NCBI GenBank assembly: GCA_041686355.1
Contig: JAWLDZ010000012.1
Coordinates: 1-50,286 of the forward strand
DNA from: DSBN01 sp041686355
GTDB taxonomy: Bacteria; Spirochaetota; Spirochaetia; DSM-16054; Sediminispirochaetaceae
Direction of reading: 5' to 3'
DNA length: 50,286 nt
A program made the translations under genes and the position numbers. Of the stretch, positions 9,454-17,743 are shown piece by piece. Each line of letters begins with the position of its first letter. Within the stretch, counting starts at the first letter, position 1. Under the pieces are notes generated by a model that saw only the letters and a program-made list of their open reading frames with translations, did no database searches and had not been told where the DNA came from.

Positions 9454-11331
9454 ATGCAGGCACTTAAAATACGCAGGCTGCAGCTGTTCACGGGGATAAG
9501 TGTACTGCTGCTGGCCCCCGCTTTCCTGGCTGCGGAGGTGACCATAGTACGAAGCCTCCCGGAGAGCGGGACCAACCAGGCCGAAGCCAGCTGGAAGCGG
9601 CCTTCTATTCCGGTGGAAAGACCTCCGGCTGCGGAAGTTGAGACTGCCTCGCGGCTTAGCGGCCGTGTAATTGTGGGCGGTTCAGGTTCTGGTACTACTA
9701 GCTCGGCCGCAGTAGAGGACTGGTCCACCGATTCTCAGCTGAACTACCGCAGCTACCTGGGCCAAAACGGACTCATGGATATTCAGGCTCAGGCTTTTCG
9801 CGACACCGGTATTGACAGTTTTACTCAGCGGTATCTGGGCAGCCTGGCTTATTCAACGCCCTCCTTTTCCATGAAACTGGCGGGCAATTACGACCAGAAT
9901 GAATCGCTTGCCCTCGACGGACAGAGTCTGCGGACTGCGGGAGGGGTGGGGCTGAATATTGCCACCAGCGATGAGGTCCGCTATCCCTTTCAGCTGCAGT
10001 ACTCATCATTCTGGGATCAACAGGAGTATGAAGATCTTAGTGATGATGAGTTAGAGGAACGGCAGCGGGCGGACCACTCCATGTCCCTGTCCTCCGAGCT
10101 GCCCCTGGGCATGCTGCGGCTGAATCTGGACGGCGGATTCGATATTCACCACGACCGTCTGGAGGATGTGTCCACCCGGGGCTACGGCGGAACCCTGGGC
10201 GCTAGCTTTCCGCTTTCCCCCGTGATAGGCCTGTATGCCGGAGTCTCTCCCCATTATTCGGAGACGGAGCAGCAAATTTCCGAAGAAGTGTTTCAGGAGC
10301 GCTCGTTGGGAAGCGACGCGGGGCTCCTGCTGAGCTTTTCCGAGCGGCTGGAAGGGGAGATCCATGCCCTTCGGGAGGATACCTGGCGCAGCGACCCCGA
10401 TTCGGCCACAGAAGAGCTGTTCCATACTGAAATCTGGAAGGGCAGCACTGAATGGAGTCTGATTGCCCCTGAAGAGCTCACCACCACCGCCGAATATCTG
10501 ATTTCAAGAGCAGCGGGGGGCAATGTGAGCCATGATCTGGCCGGCGATTCGGTCTGGGAGCAGGAGGAGGGGCTTCTGCGGCGGGCGGGAGCGGAGGCCC
10601 GGCTGCTAGTAAGCAATGCTGAAAGCGCTACGGTCGGCGACGGGACCAGAGAAAGCCTTCGGTGGGGCAGTTTTCTGGTGGTGGCGCCGGCGGATGGAAT
10701 GAAAATAGATACCAAGTATGCGGCAAGCCGTTCGGAGGACGAGGACAGCGATACTACGCAGCAGCATAATGCCTCCAGCGACTATAGTCATACGCCGATG
10801 GAGGGTTTCTCCTATGGCCTGGCTGCGGCCTATGCCTATCATGACAGTACCGATGAAAGTTCTTCTACTTATTCAGGGAACGGACGGGTGAACCTGAGCC
10901 CGGTATTCGGGTATCGGCGGCTTGATTTGGGGGTGGCGGAGTTATTTGAATTGGAAGATGAGCCGGGCGGACAGAACCTGCTGTCAAAAAGCTCTTTTAG
11001 CAGTTCAATTCCGCTTACAAAACAGTTCAAACTGCGGTACCTGTTCAGCTGGGAATGGGTGGATCTGGCCGCGGAAGGGGCTGCGGAGGGCTCGGCCTTT
11101 CAGCACAGCGCCGGCTTCTCCGTCGGCGGGTCGCCAATCCCCTTCCGGATGAACTCGAACTACCTGGTGGGCCATGGATTCAGGGGACTGCAGCATCAGG
11201 TGGATGCGCAGCTCGATATTCCGCTGCGGGAATCCTTCAGTGTGATCTCCAAATTCAGCTATCGTTATGCCGAAACTGTTGAATATGAAACCCCCTTTCT
11301 CTTTTCCACCTTTGCCCATTATGAGTTTTAA
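9454..11331 (+). CDS. Probable outer-membrane beta-barrel protein
   Basis: 625 residues. The N-terminus is a signal peptide (MQALKIRRL, then a hydrophobic core ending AFLAAE). Most of the mature chain is alternating polar/hydrophobic strands separated by short Asp/Ser/Gly/Glu-rich turns, as expected of a transmembrane beta-barrel. The chain ends in HYEF, and a terminal aromatic residue is the usual signal for barrel insertion by BamA. The start directly abuts the TAA of the FN3 gene, with a GGGAGGACGG ribosome site inside that gene. No porin or TonB-receptor motifs (plug, TonB box) are seen. It may be the outer-membrane anchor or export channel for the two large exported proteins encoded upstream; that link rests only on operon structure. 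Confidence 0.65.
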   Translation: MQALKIRRLQLFTGISVLLLAPAFLAAEVTIVRSLPESGTNQAEASWKRPSIPVERPPAAEVETASRLSGRVIVGGSGSGTTSSAAVEDWSTDSQLNYRSYLGQNGLMDIQAQAFRDTGIDSFTQRYLGSLAYSTPSFSMKLAGNYDQNESLALDGQSLRTAGGVGLNIATSDEVRYPFQLQYSSFWDQQEYEDLSDDELEERQRADHSMSLSSELPLGMLRLNLDGGFDIHHDRLEDVSTRGYGGTLGASFPLSPVIGLYAGVSPHYSETEQQISEEVFQERSLGSDAGLLLSFSERLEGEIHALREDTWRSDPDSATEELFHTEIWKGSTEWSLIAPEELTTTAEYLISRAAGGNVSHDLAGDSVWEQEEGLLRRAGAEARLLVSNAESATVGDGTRESLRWGSFLVVAPADGMKIDTKYAASRSEDEDSDTTQQHNASSDYSHTPMEGFSYGLAAAYAYHDSTDESSSTYSGNGRVNLSPVFGYRRLDLGVAELFELEDEPGGQNLLSKSSFSSSIPLTKQFKLRYLFSWEWVDLAAEGAAEGSAFQHSAGFSVGGSPIPFRMNSNYLVGHGFRGLQHQVDAQLDIPLRESFSVISKFSYRYAETVEYETPFLFSTFAHYEF

Positions 11332-12766
11332 AACTGTCCGCAGGCTTGCCCTGGCCGGGACGCTGCTGTTTCTGTGTCTATTTTCGGCGTATTCGAATGA
11401 CCTGCAGCAGGCTCTTGATTTGTATAACCGGGGAAAATTCGACCAGGCGAAGAGGGTGATGGAATCGCTGCGGGACCAGGGGCATCTGGAGGCCCCCGGT
11501 TTCGCGCTTCTGGGGCTGGTGTATATCAATACCGGTGAGCTGGATGATGCCGAAGGGGCAATAGAGCTGGCCTCTCGCCTAGACCCGCAGGAGTACCTGG
11601 TGCGGCTGGCCCGGGCCCATCTGCATCTGCACAGAGAGGAGTACAGGCGGGGGGAGCAACTTTTTTCAGAACTGCAGGAGGACTACCCACGCCGCAGTGA
11701 AGTACTAGCGGGCTTGGCGGGGGCGCTGGCGGGACAGTCCCTTGAACTTATTCACAACCAAGAGTTCGAGGCTGCGGCGGAACTGACCGAAAGGGCGGTT
11801 GGGCTGCAGCCGGACAATCCCCGGCTGCTTTCCCACAGGATTGCAGTTCTGCGCCGTACGGACCGCAGAGAAGAGCTCGAGCAGGCCTATCGCCGCTTAT
11901 TGGAGCTGCAGCCCGGCAGCGGCGATGCACATGCCGGGCTGGGAGTTCTGCTGCATGAGCAGGGTGAGCGTGAGGCGGCGCGGGCTTACCTCAAACAGGC
12001 GGTACACTTTGATACTGTAGATCCCGAGCCTTTTCTTATACTGGGCCGGCGCGCCGCCGCAGAGGGCGATACGAATGAAGCCCAGGGATTGTTGCAGGAG
12101 GCCGTCGGCAAAGCGGTACAGCTCTTTAACATGTACCGAATGCAGGCTGCCCGGGAAATGGACAACCGGACTGCCCAAGATGCGGAGCACCTGAAGCGTA
12201 TCCAAAGCCTCTCGGATCAGTCAAAACGGCCGAAGCGCCTGCTGGAGGAGTCTTTGGCGGCTCTGAGCGCTCTGTACAGCGATCCGGAGGAGCTGCTGGC
12301 GGTAGTGCGGCGGCTGGCCGACTGGTACTCCTCTTCGACGGATGTGCGGACTGTGCTGGCTGAACAACTGATGGCCGCCGGCTACACCGCCCAGGCACGG
12401 GAGGAGTGGCGGCAGCTCAGCGAAAGGTATCCCTTTTACTACCGCTCCCATCTGGGACTTGCGGAGTGCTATCGGAGAGAGGGAGCCGGAACGAAGGCCG
12501 CCCTGGCGGCGCGGAGGGCCCTTGATCTGGCCCCTGAGGAACCTGAGGTGTATGATCGCCTGGGGGCGATCTACCGTGAGCAGGGCAAGCCGGAGGTGTA
12601 CCTGCAGGTTCTGGAGCTGCGGATTCTCAAGGACAAGTACAATCCCCTGCTGTACCGCAAAGCCGCCGAGGCGGCGGAAGAGCTGGGCCGCAGTGAGAAA
12701 GCCGAGCTGTTTCGGGAGCGCATTCAGCTGCTGCGGGAGTATCAGGACGCCCAAAAGCCCGACTAA
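11321..12766 (+). CDS. Exported TPR-repeat protein
   Basis: 481 residues from the ATG at 11321. A longer frame is open to 11267, but only the later start gives a clean signal peptide (MSFKTVRRLALAG, hydrophobic core to about FSAYS), and it overlaps the preceding stop by 11 bp. There is no lipobox cysteine, so a periplasmic soluble or membrane-tethered form is likely. The mature part is a chain of tetratricopeptide units (for example ALDLYNRGKFDQAKRVM and AYLKQAVHFDTVDPEPF) with a second block after about residue 330. TPR arrays act as assembly or chaperone scaffolds. As the last gene of the four-gene operon it could assist secretion or assembly of the giant and FN3 proteins (inference). Confidence 0.8.
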   Translation: MSFKTVRRLALAGTLLFLCLFSAYSNDLQQALDLYNRGKFDQAKRVMESLRDQGHLEAPGFALLGLVYINTGELDDAEGAIELASRLDPQEYLVRLARAHLHLHREEYRRGEQLFSELQEDYPRRSEVLAGLAGALAGQSLELIHNQEFEAAAELTERAVGLQPDNPRLLSHRIAVLRRTDRREELEQAYRRLLELQPGSGDAHAGLGVLLHEQGEREAARAYLKQAVHFDTVDPEPFLILGRRAAAEGDTNEAQGLLQEAVGKAVQLFNMYRMQAAREMDNRTAQDAEHLKRIQSLSDQSKRPKRLLEESLAALSALYSDPEELLAVVRRLADWYSSSTDVRTVLAEQLMAAGYTAQAREEWRQLSERYPFYYRSHLGLAECYRREGAGTKAALAARRALDLAPEEPEVYDRLGAIYREQGKPEVYLQVLELRILKDKYNPLLYRKAAEAAEELGRSEKAELFRERIQLLREYQDAQKPD

Positions 12767-12827
12767 GGCCTGGCCCACACACAGCCCCGCATTGATGCGG
12801 GCCGCTCGGAAGCCTTATACTGAAGGC

Positions 12828-13844
12828 ATGATTGACGAAAAAACCGCCGCCGAACTATTTACACACGCAATGAAAGTCGAACCGCGAACTGTCACTCCTA
12901 TGGGCTACGGCCGCTTTTCCGACAGCTTTATTGTGGACGGACCGCCTGTCCCTGCAGACTCCTCCGACCCTTCGAATGCGGCAGCCACCACAGCCGAGAC
13001 GAAGGGCTATGTACTGCGGATTGCCCCGCCGGATTCGCTGCTGCAGCTGTTTTACGAATACAGAATGATGCGCCAGGAGCCGGAAATCCACCACCGGGTA
13101 ACCGCAGAAACAGACGTGCCTGTCCCCAGGATTCTGGCACACGATTTTACCCGGCAGCATATCGATCGCGATTTTCTGGTGATGGAGCTGATGCCCGGCC
13201 GGCCGCTGACGGAAATCGGCCCGCAGGCCTCCGCCCGGGCGATGGAGGAGCTGGGCGGATATGTTGCCCAGCTGCACAGCCTGCAGGAACCCCAGAACCG
13301 TTTCGGTTACGTCGGCGTCCACAACTGCATGCCGCCGCAGCCCGACTGGAGGTCCGCCTTTTTCGAGATGTACCGGCGGCTGCTCGACGACATTGTAGAA
13401 ACAGCCATCTATGACCGGGAAACCGCTGACTGGGCGCTCTCGCTGCTGCATTCGCATGCCCCGGTCTTTGACCATGCCGAGGTTTCGCACCTGTGTCACG
13501 GCGACCTTTGGGTCGAGAATATACTGGCCACCGCCGACGGAGAGGTGACGGCGCTACTGGATTTCGACCGGGCTTGCTGGGGCGACCTAGAGTGGGACCT
13601 GGCGATTGCCGATTACTGTGGTATGACCCGCGAGAAATTTTGGCAAGGGTATGGTCGGAAGGACTTTCGGGCGGGGCGAGCGGCAAAGGTCCGCCGGCTG
13701 TTTTACCTGCTGTATGAACACCAGAAGTACATCGTTATTTCGATGAGCAGCCGCCGAAATGACCCACAGGGAGCCCGGCGCTATGCCGAGCAGTCGCTGC
13801 AGATTATGCGGCGCTTCAAGGAGAGCGGCCGGACCGACATCTAA
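12828..13844 (+). CDS. APH/choline-kinase-type phosphotransferase
   Basis: 338 residues from the ATG at 12828, which has a modest GAAGG site just upstream; the frame is open further 5' but there it overlaps the TPR gene and has non-protein-like composition. The protein-kinase-like fold is shown by the catalytic loop HGDLWVEN (H224, D226, N231) and the metal-binding LLDFD (D245), both typical of the aminoglycoside/choline/homoserine kinase superfamily. An N-terminal lobe with a YVLRI strand precedes them. The substrate cannot be read from sequence: small amino alcohols, sugars, fructosamines or drugs are all possible. The stop lies inside a 99-bp sequence duplicated across an assembly gap, but the reading frame is complete on the left side. 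Confidence 0.85.
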   Translation: MIDEKTAAELFTHAMKVEPRTVTPMGYGRFSDSFIVDGPPVPADSSDPSNAAATTAETKGYVLRIAPPDSLLQLFYEYRMMRQEPEIHHRVTAETDVPVPRILAHDFTRQHIDRDFLVMELMPGRPLTEIGPQASARAMEELGGYVAQLHSLQEPQNRFGYVGVHNCMPPQPDWRSAFFEMYRRLLDDIVETAIYDRETADWALSLLHSHAPVFDHAEVSHLCHGDLWVENILATADGEVTALLDFDRACWGDLEWDLAIADYCGMTREKFWQGYGRKDFRAGRAAKVRRLFYLLYEHQKYIVISMSSRRNDPQGARRYAEQSLQIMRRFKESGRTDI

Positions 13845-13916
13845 ATAAAAAGGGAGCCTCCGCTTCGAAGGCCCCCCAGAGATATAAAAACAAGAGATAT
13901 AAACAAGAGATATAAA
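13818..13916. repeat. Left copy of 99-bp direct repeat flanking gap 1
   Basis: This segment (end of the kinase gene, terminator hairpin and two AT-rich 13-mers) is repeated base for base at 14017-14115 on the other side of 100 Ns. It most likely represents the same genomic DNA at the ends of two contigs that were not merged. Confidence 0.9.
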
Positions 13917-14016
13917 NNNNNNNNNNNNNNNNNNNNNNNNNNNNNNNNNNNNNNNNNNNNNNNNNNNNNNNNNNNNNNNNNNNNNNNNNNNNNNNNNNNN
14001 NNNNNNNNNNNNNNNN
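13917..14016. other. Assembly gap of exactly 100 N
   Basis: A run of exactly 100 unknown bases, a conventional placeholder length rather than a measured distance. Identical 99-bp flanks suggest the true gap is zero or negative. Confidence 0.97.
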
Positions 14017-14115
14017 AAGGAGAGCGGCCGGACCGACATCTAAATAAAAAGGGAGCCTCCGCTTCGAAGGCCCCCCAGAGATATAAAAACAAGAGATATA
14101 AACAAGAGATATAAA
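14017..14115. repeat. Right copy of 99-bp direct repeat flanking gap 1
   Basis: Identical to 13818-13916. It carries a second copy of the last eight codons and stop of the kinase gene, which is not a separate gene. Confidence 0.9.
14045..14077 (-). terminator. Rho-independent terminator for the Gly-rich exported protein
   Basis: Read on the minus strand, a GC-rich hairpin (GGGGCCT...AGGCTCCC with one mismatch) is followed by TTTTTATTT. It lies just past the stop of the leftward gene at 14139. The same hairpin appears at 13846-13878 in the duplicated flank. Confidence 0.7.
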
Positions 14116-14127
14116 CAAGAGATATAA
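14089..14127. repeat. Three tandem copies of a 13-bp AT-rich unit
   Basis: ACAAGAGATATAA occurs three times without interruption, preceded by a partial unit. The left flank of the gap has only two complete copies before the Ns, so copy number may vary or be misassembled. It lies between the Gly-rich gene's stop and its terminator. Confidence 0.85.
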
Positions 14128-14138
14128 AAAGAGGAGTG

Positions 14139-14711
14139 TTAGTTGCTGCGCTTCCAGCCGTATTGTCCGCCCGGCTGTTGGTAGCCGCCATGGTATCCAC
14201 CTCGGGGTGCTCTGCCCCCGCCCATCATACCGGGACCTCTGCCATACGCAGAGCCGCCCATCATGCCCGGGCCGTGGTACCTCTGGCCCCGTGCATAGCC
14301 GCCGGTGCCAAGCTCGTAGTCCTGGCCATTTACCGTTACTTTCTCGAGCCGCAGGTACTGCTCATCCTCATCACTGCTCCAGCGGGTTCCGGGAATCAGA
14401 AAACCTTCGACGCTGATGGTCTGGCCGTTTTCGACCTCTAGGTCCTGGGCCAGGAACATCGGATACATCAGCTCGTATACCTCGCCGTCGGCGCTGTACA
14501 GGCGGGTATGTCCGGCGGTAAACTCGACTGTACCGCTGATCTCCAGCTGCTCCAGCTCTTGCGACTGAGCCGCGGGATTGTTAGTCCAACCGTAGGGACG
14601 AGTGCCGGGCTGGGCCGGTTCGGCCTGCTCCTGCATACCCTCGGCCATCAGCGGCATAGCGGCCGCTGCCAAACTCACCATCAATACTGTTAGAAAAATT
14701 GAACGCTTCAT
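14139..14711 (-). CDS. Exported Gly/Met-rich protein of unknown function
   Basis: 190 residues. The signal peptide (MKRSIFLTVLMVSLAAAAMPLMAEG) probably cleaves after MAEG or LMA. AAGGAGGC lies 6 bases before the ATG, an excellent ribosome site. Residues about 55-130 form a small beta-rich domain (SGTVEF...LYSADGEVYEL...VSVEGFL) resembling an OB-like fold. The C-terminal 50 residues are a Gly/Tyr/Arg tail with two GPGMMGG repeats and QQPGGQYG. No cysteine or catalytic motif is seen. The Met-rich tail could bind metal, but that is a guess. Confidence 0.75.
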   Translation of the reverse strand: MKRSIFLTVLMVSLAAAAMPLMAEGMQEQAEPAQPGTRPYGWTNNPAAQSQELEQLEISGTVEFTAGHTRLYSADGEVYELMYPMFLAQDLEVENGQTISVEGFLIPGTRWSSDEDEQYLRLEKVTVNGQDYELGTGGYARGQRYHGPGMMGGSAYGRGPGMMGGGRAPRGGYHGGYQQPGGQYGWKRSN

Positions 14712-14831
14712 ATTAGTGCCTCCTTGAAGCTTGTTTTATGTTACAAAACAAACATAGGGCAAAGATGTGAAGGAAATGTGAAGCAAGTATGTTGATTCTC
14801 TCTATATGTTGAGAAATGTGCAGAGAAAAGC

Positions 14832-16178
14832 CTATTCTTCGGGCTTGTCGGACGGGTTTCTGTGTTCGGTAGGCTTTGTTCCATCTGCCCGGTGCAAGCT
14901 CGCTCGCCGGTTCTCGTGCCGTTCTCCCCTGCGGCGGACAAGGAAAAAGGCGGCAAAGGTGGTGCGCGGATAGGGGTGATAATGCTCCTGGTGGCGGCGG
15001 GGGAGGAAGGGGACCAGCATCAGCCGGGAGAGGCTCAAGATCACAAATGCGGCCAGTACCACTCCGATAAACAGAAACAGCCCGTTTGGTCCGAACAGGC
15101 TCATGCACACACTGGCTCCGTAGGGACCGGCGGCAGAACCGATTCCGTAGAAAACCACTAAGGCGCTGGCGGCGTGTACCATCTCGCTGTGGGTGAGTTG
15201 GTCGTTCAGCAGCGCGATAGAGAGGGAATACAGGGGCATACAGAAAGCGCCGAATAGAAAGGTCAGCACGTACAGGGGCATCCCGGCGGCGCCGACTAAA
15301 GCGATGCCCCCGGCGGCAGCGGCGCTGAGACCGGCTCCAGCCAGGATGGTGATACGGCGGTCGCTGCGGTCGGATATCCAACCCAGGGGCCATTGGGAGG
15401 CCAGTGCACCCACCGATAGGGAGAGCATAAGGGTCCCGATTCCGCTTTCATTGAAACCCGAATTTTGCCCGAATAGCGGAGCCATACCCCACATTGCTTC
15501 AGCGCTCATGCCGCTGAGAATCACTCCAAAGCCGGCCATTGGCGATTTTGCGAAGGTTCTTATTGGGCGGAAGGGGGTTCTATCGACTTGGGGGACTCCT
15601 GAAACCTGTGCGAGGGCCAGGGGGACCAGTGAAAGGGATACCAGAATGCTGGTTACTGCAAAGAGTTCAAAACCCGCCGGGGGCCAGATGGCTATCAGGG
15701 GCTGTCCGGCTCCCATGGCCGCCAAATATACCAGGCTGTACAGGCCAAGGATGCGGCCTCGGTTATAGGTAGAGGTGGAAGAGTTCAGCCAGCTTTCAAC
15801 AATCACCAGCATTCCGGCGATAAATATACCGTAGAGGCTGCGAAAGAGAATCCAGGCGATAGGATCAATTACAATCAGATGGGCCAGGGAGGTAGCTGAG
15901 GCCAGGGATGCAAAGGCGGCAAAGGTGCGTACGTACCCCACAAAACGAATGAAGCTAACCACCAGGATCGAACCGATGATAAATCCTATAAAATAGGAGG
16001 AGATGATTACTCCTATCATCTGACTGGCGAAGCCTTCTATATTTCCACGAAGGGCAACAGCGGTGCCCTGCAGGGCACTGCCTGCTCCCAACAGGAACAC
16101 GGCGGTAAGTATTGCGGCTATGGTGGTTTTTGGGTGCTCTTGTTCCTGTATCTGAGGCTGCATAATTCTACCTACCAT
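14832..16178 (-). CDS. Major facilitator superfamily transporter
   Basis: 448 residues with about 12 hydrophobic helices arranged as two six-helix halves, and a positively charged cytoplasmic loop (GWISDRSDRR) after helix 8, typical of MFS permeases. A helix-5-like stretch, GIFIAGMLVIVESWLN, recalls the YcaD-like subgroup. The last 60 residues are basic and His/Arg-rich, a hydrophilic tail longer than usual. Start: the first ATG at 16178 has only a weak ribosome site, while an ATG at 16163 (MQPQIQEQ) follows AGGTAG and may be the real start. The substrate is unknown. It is transcribed toward the Gly-rich protein gene, with a 120-bp gap between them. Confidence 0.88.
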   Translation of the reverse strand: MVGRIMQPQIQEQEHPKTTIAAILTAVFLLGAGSALQGTAVALRGNIEGFASQMIGVIISSYFIGFIIGSILVVSFIRFVGYVRTFAAFASLASATSLAHLIVIDPIAWILFRSLYGIFIAGMLVIVESWLNSSTSTYNRGRILGLYSLVYLAAMGAGQPLIAIWPPAGFELFAVTSILVSLSLVPLALAQVSGVPQVDRTPFRPIRTFAKSPMAGFGVILSGMSAEAMWGMAPLFGQNSGFNESGIGTLMLSLSVGALASQWPLGWISDRSDRRITILAGAGLSAAAAGGIALVGAAGMPLYVLTFLFGAFCMPLYSLSIALLNDQLTHSEMVHAASALVVFYGIGSAAGPYGASVCMSLFGPNGLFLFIGVVLAAFVILSLSRLMLVPFLPRRHQEHYHPYPRTTFAAFFLVRRRGERHENRRASLHRADGTKPTEHRNPSDKPEE

Positions 16179-16248
16179 ATCTTAGCGGGCTTGGGCAATA
16201 GCTTTTTTTAAAGTCAAATAGGGGTAATGTGGAACAGGGGGATTAAAC

Positions 16249-16277
16249 TTGACCTTCCCCTTCTGTATTACTATGTT
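16249..16277 (+). promoter_or_regulatory. Sigma-70-type promoter for the acidic protein gene
   Basis: TTGACC (16249-16254), a 17-bp spacer and TATGTT (16272-16277). Predicted transcript start is near 16284, 27 bases before the ATG at 16311, which supports that start over the longer upstream frame. Confidence 0.6.
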
Positions 16278-16310
16278 AAAATTACCTTAATTACTGAAAG
16301 GAGAGCGGAT

Positions 16311-16691
16311 ATGGCACAATTTGATATAACTTTAATTGAAGATTATCGCAGTATTGCTGCTGACGGCGATGAAAATAGTATCGATCGGCTCAGATCTACG
16401 TTTCTAGAAGATTTACCGGAAGAGTATGACGGGGAGGCCCTTTTTGGTGAAGCCGCCGAGCATTTCGAGGCAGAGGAGCTTGGGGCTATTTGTGCAGAGC
16501 TTATTCTTACTTTGACGGCCTCATGCGAGCGTGATGATTTCCATAACTGGGATTATGATCATCTGTCATTTATTATTGAACTATCCAACCAATACGGGTT
16601 TAATCTGCCCCAAAACTTGCTAAACGGCTTGCCGGAACAGCTGATCATTCTGGTCGATTCAGAAAAAATTGAAAAACCGGGGTGCGATTAA
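16311..16691 (+). CDS. Small acidic protein of unknown function
   Basis: 126 residues, strongly acidic (many Asp/Glu) and predicted all-helical, with no signal peptide or membrane segment. The ATG at 16311 is preceded by AAAGGAGAG at ideal spacing and by a good promoter. The frame continues upstream to 16227, but that part overlaps the promoter. It contains an aromatic His-rich patch (FHNWDYDHLSF) in the second half. I do not recognise the family. The gene stands alone, with about 190 bp to the SlyD gene. Confidence 0.7.
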   Translation: MAQFDITLIEDYRSIAADGDENSIDRLRSTFLEDLPEEYDGEALFGEAAEHFEAEELGAICAELILTLTASCERDDFHNWDYDHLSFIIELSNQYGFNLPQNLLNGLPEQLIILVDSEKIEKPGCD

Positions 16692-16883
16692 CTTTGAAAT
16701 TTTATCAATTTTCTAAAATAGGATGCTCTTTTTTCTATTACCCCCCTTTTCGATAAGGTTTTTTTTTAGTAGTTTAGTAGAAGTTCATTGATATCTTTTC
16801 TTCACGTCCAATCTTCACGCAGAACACCTTAAAGAATTATTGTTGAAGAGTTTATTGATGTAGAAATTTACCGAGGGGGAAAT

Positions 16884-17348
16884 ATGAAAATTGAGAACAA
16901 TAAGGTTGTAAGTATTGATTATACCTTAAAAGATGATGCTGGCGAGGTACTTGATACTTCTCAGGACAGAGAACCGCTTGCTTTTATTCATGGAAGCGGC
17001 AACATCATACCGGGCCTGGAAAATGCTCTGGAAGGGAAAGAGAAAGGAGAAGAACTGGCTGTGACTGTTGAACCGAAAGAGGGATACGGTGAATATGACG
17101 AATCACTGATGTTTGAAGTAGGGAAAGAACAGTTTCAGGATGCTTCCCAGATCCAAGAGGGTATGCAGGTTCAAGCGCAAAATAACGACGGCCAGGTACA
17201 GATTTTCACCATTAAATCAATTGGCGATGAAAAGGTGACTTTGGATGCCAATCATCCGCTGGCCGGCCAGACCCTCCATTTCGACGTAGCTGTTTCCGAT
17301 GTGCGTGAGCCTACTAAGGAAGAGCTCGATCACGGCCATGTACATTAG
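16884..17348 (+). CDS. slyD: FKBP-type peptidyl-prolyl isomerase, SlyD family
   Basis: 154 residues, the SlyD core length. The FKBP half is split by an insert-in-flap domain: N-terminal VSIDYTLKDDAGEVLDTS; the active-site signature HGSGNIIPGLENALEGK near residues 38-54; the PKEGYGEYDE entry to the flap; and return at LDANHPLAGQTLHFDVAV. Such proteins catalyse prolyl cis-trans isomerisation and act as folding chaperones. The long metal-binding His/Cys tail of E. coli SlyD is reduced here to DHGHVH, so a nickel role is doubtful. GAGGGGGAAAT precedes the ATG. A terminator follows the stop. Confidence 0.93.
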   Translation: MKIENNKVVSIDYTLKDDAGEVLDTSQDREPLAFIHGSGNIIPGLENALEGKEKGEELAVTVEPKEGYGEYDESLMFEVGKEQFQDASQIQEGMQVQAQNNDGQVQIFTIKSIGDEKVTLDANHPLAGQTLHFDVAVSDVREPTKEELDHGHVH

Positions 17349-17385
17349 GTAACGCAGGAATTAAGAAATGCGTATATCACGCAAA

Positions 17386-17414
17386 AAGGGCTGCCCTAGG
17401 GGCGGCCTTTTTTT
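17386..17414 (+). terminator. Rho-independent terminator after slyD
   Basis: GGCTGCCC, a TAG loop and GGGCGGCC (one G-T pair) form an 8-bp stem followed by seven Ts, about 40 bases after the slyD stop. Confidence 0.85.
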
Positions 17415-17432
17415 GTCCTGTTGCTGTGCTCC

Positions 17433-17461
17433 TTGAAGGGGTATTTGATTTTATATATACT
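17433..17461 (+). promoter_or_regulatory. Sigma-70-type promoter for the Cys-rich small protein
   Basis: TTGAAG (17433-17438), a 17-bp spacer and TATACT (17456-17461). The predicted transcript start near 17468 excludes the upstream in-frame ATG at 17426 and favours the ATG at 17507. Confidence 0.6.
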
Positions 17462-17506
17462 CACCTCAGGCAAATCTTATGTGTAACTGAGAAGGATGAT
17501 GAGTTT

Positions 17507-17728
17507 ATGGCTGAATGTGAGTTTATTAAGAACTGTCCCTTTTTTAACGGCCAACTGGCTGAAAAGCCGGTAGAAATCGAACAACTGAAAGAGGATTATT
17601 GTAAAACCAACAGCCTGCGCTGTGCTCGGTATATTATTGCAATGGCTCTGGGCAAAGAAAAAATGCCTCCCGATCTCTATCCGCATGAGAAAGAAGTTGC
17701 ATATAAGCTGATCGCGGAAGAGGGCTGA
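17507..17728 (+). CDS. Small cysteine-containing protein of unknown function
   Basis: 73 residues from the ATG at 17507; an in-frame ATG at 17426 lies upstream of a good promoter and is rejected. Four cysteines stand out in C-x5-CPFFN, then YC and RC further on (C4, C10, C33, C40 approximately), a layout that could bind a metal ion or Fe-S cluster. The rest is helical (YIIAMALGKE, YPHEKEVAYKLIAEEG). No signal peptide. It is followed closely by the convergent pseudouridine synthase gene. Function unknown; the cysteine pattern is the only clue. Confidence 0.65.
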   Translation: MAECEFIKNCPFFNGQLAEKPVEIEQLKEDYCKTNSLRCARYIIAMALGKEKMPPDLYPHEKEVAYKLIAEEG

Positions 17729-17743
17729 GAAAAGACAAGGCGC

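Noticed and set aside
12459..12827. N-terminal extension of the APH-type kinase
   Set aside because: It overlaps the TPR gene in another frame, is Arg/Ser/Cys-rich, and the family fold begins after the ATG at 12828.
14089..14127. CRISPR array candidate
   Set aside because: The unit is only 13 bp and tandem with no spacers, so it is a simple repeat.
14713..15393. 226-residue minus-strand open frame beside the MFS gene
   Set aside because: It overlaps the transporter in a different frame and has His/Arg/Pro-rich, non-protein-like composition.
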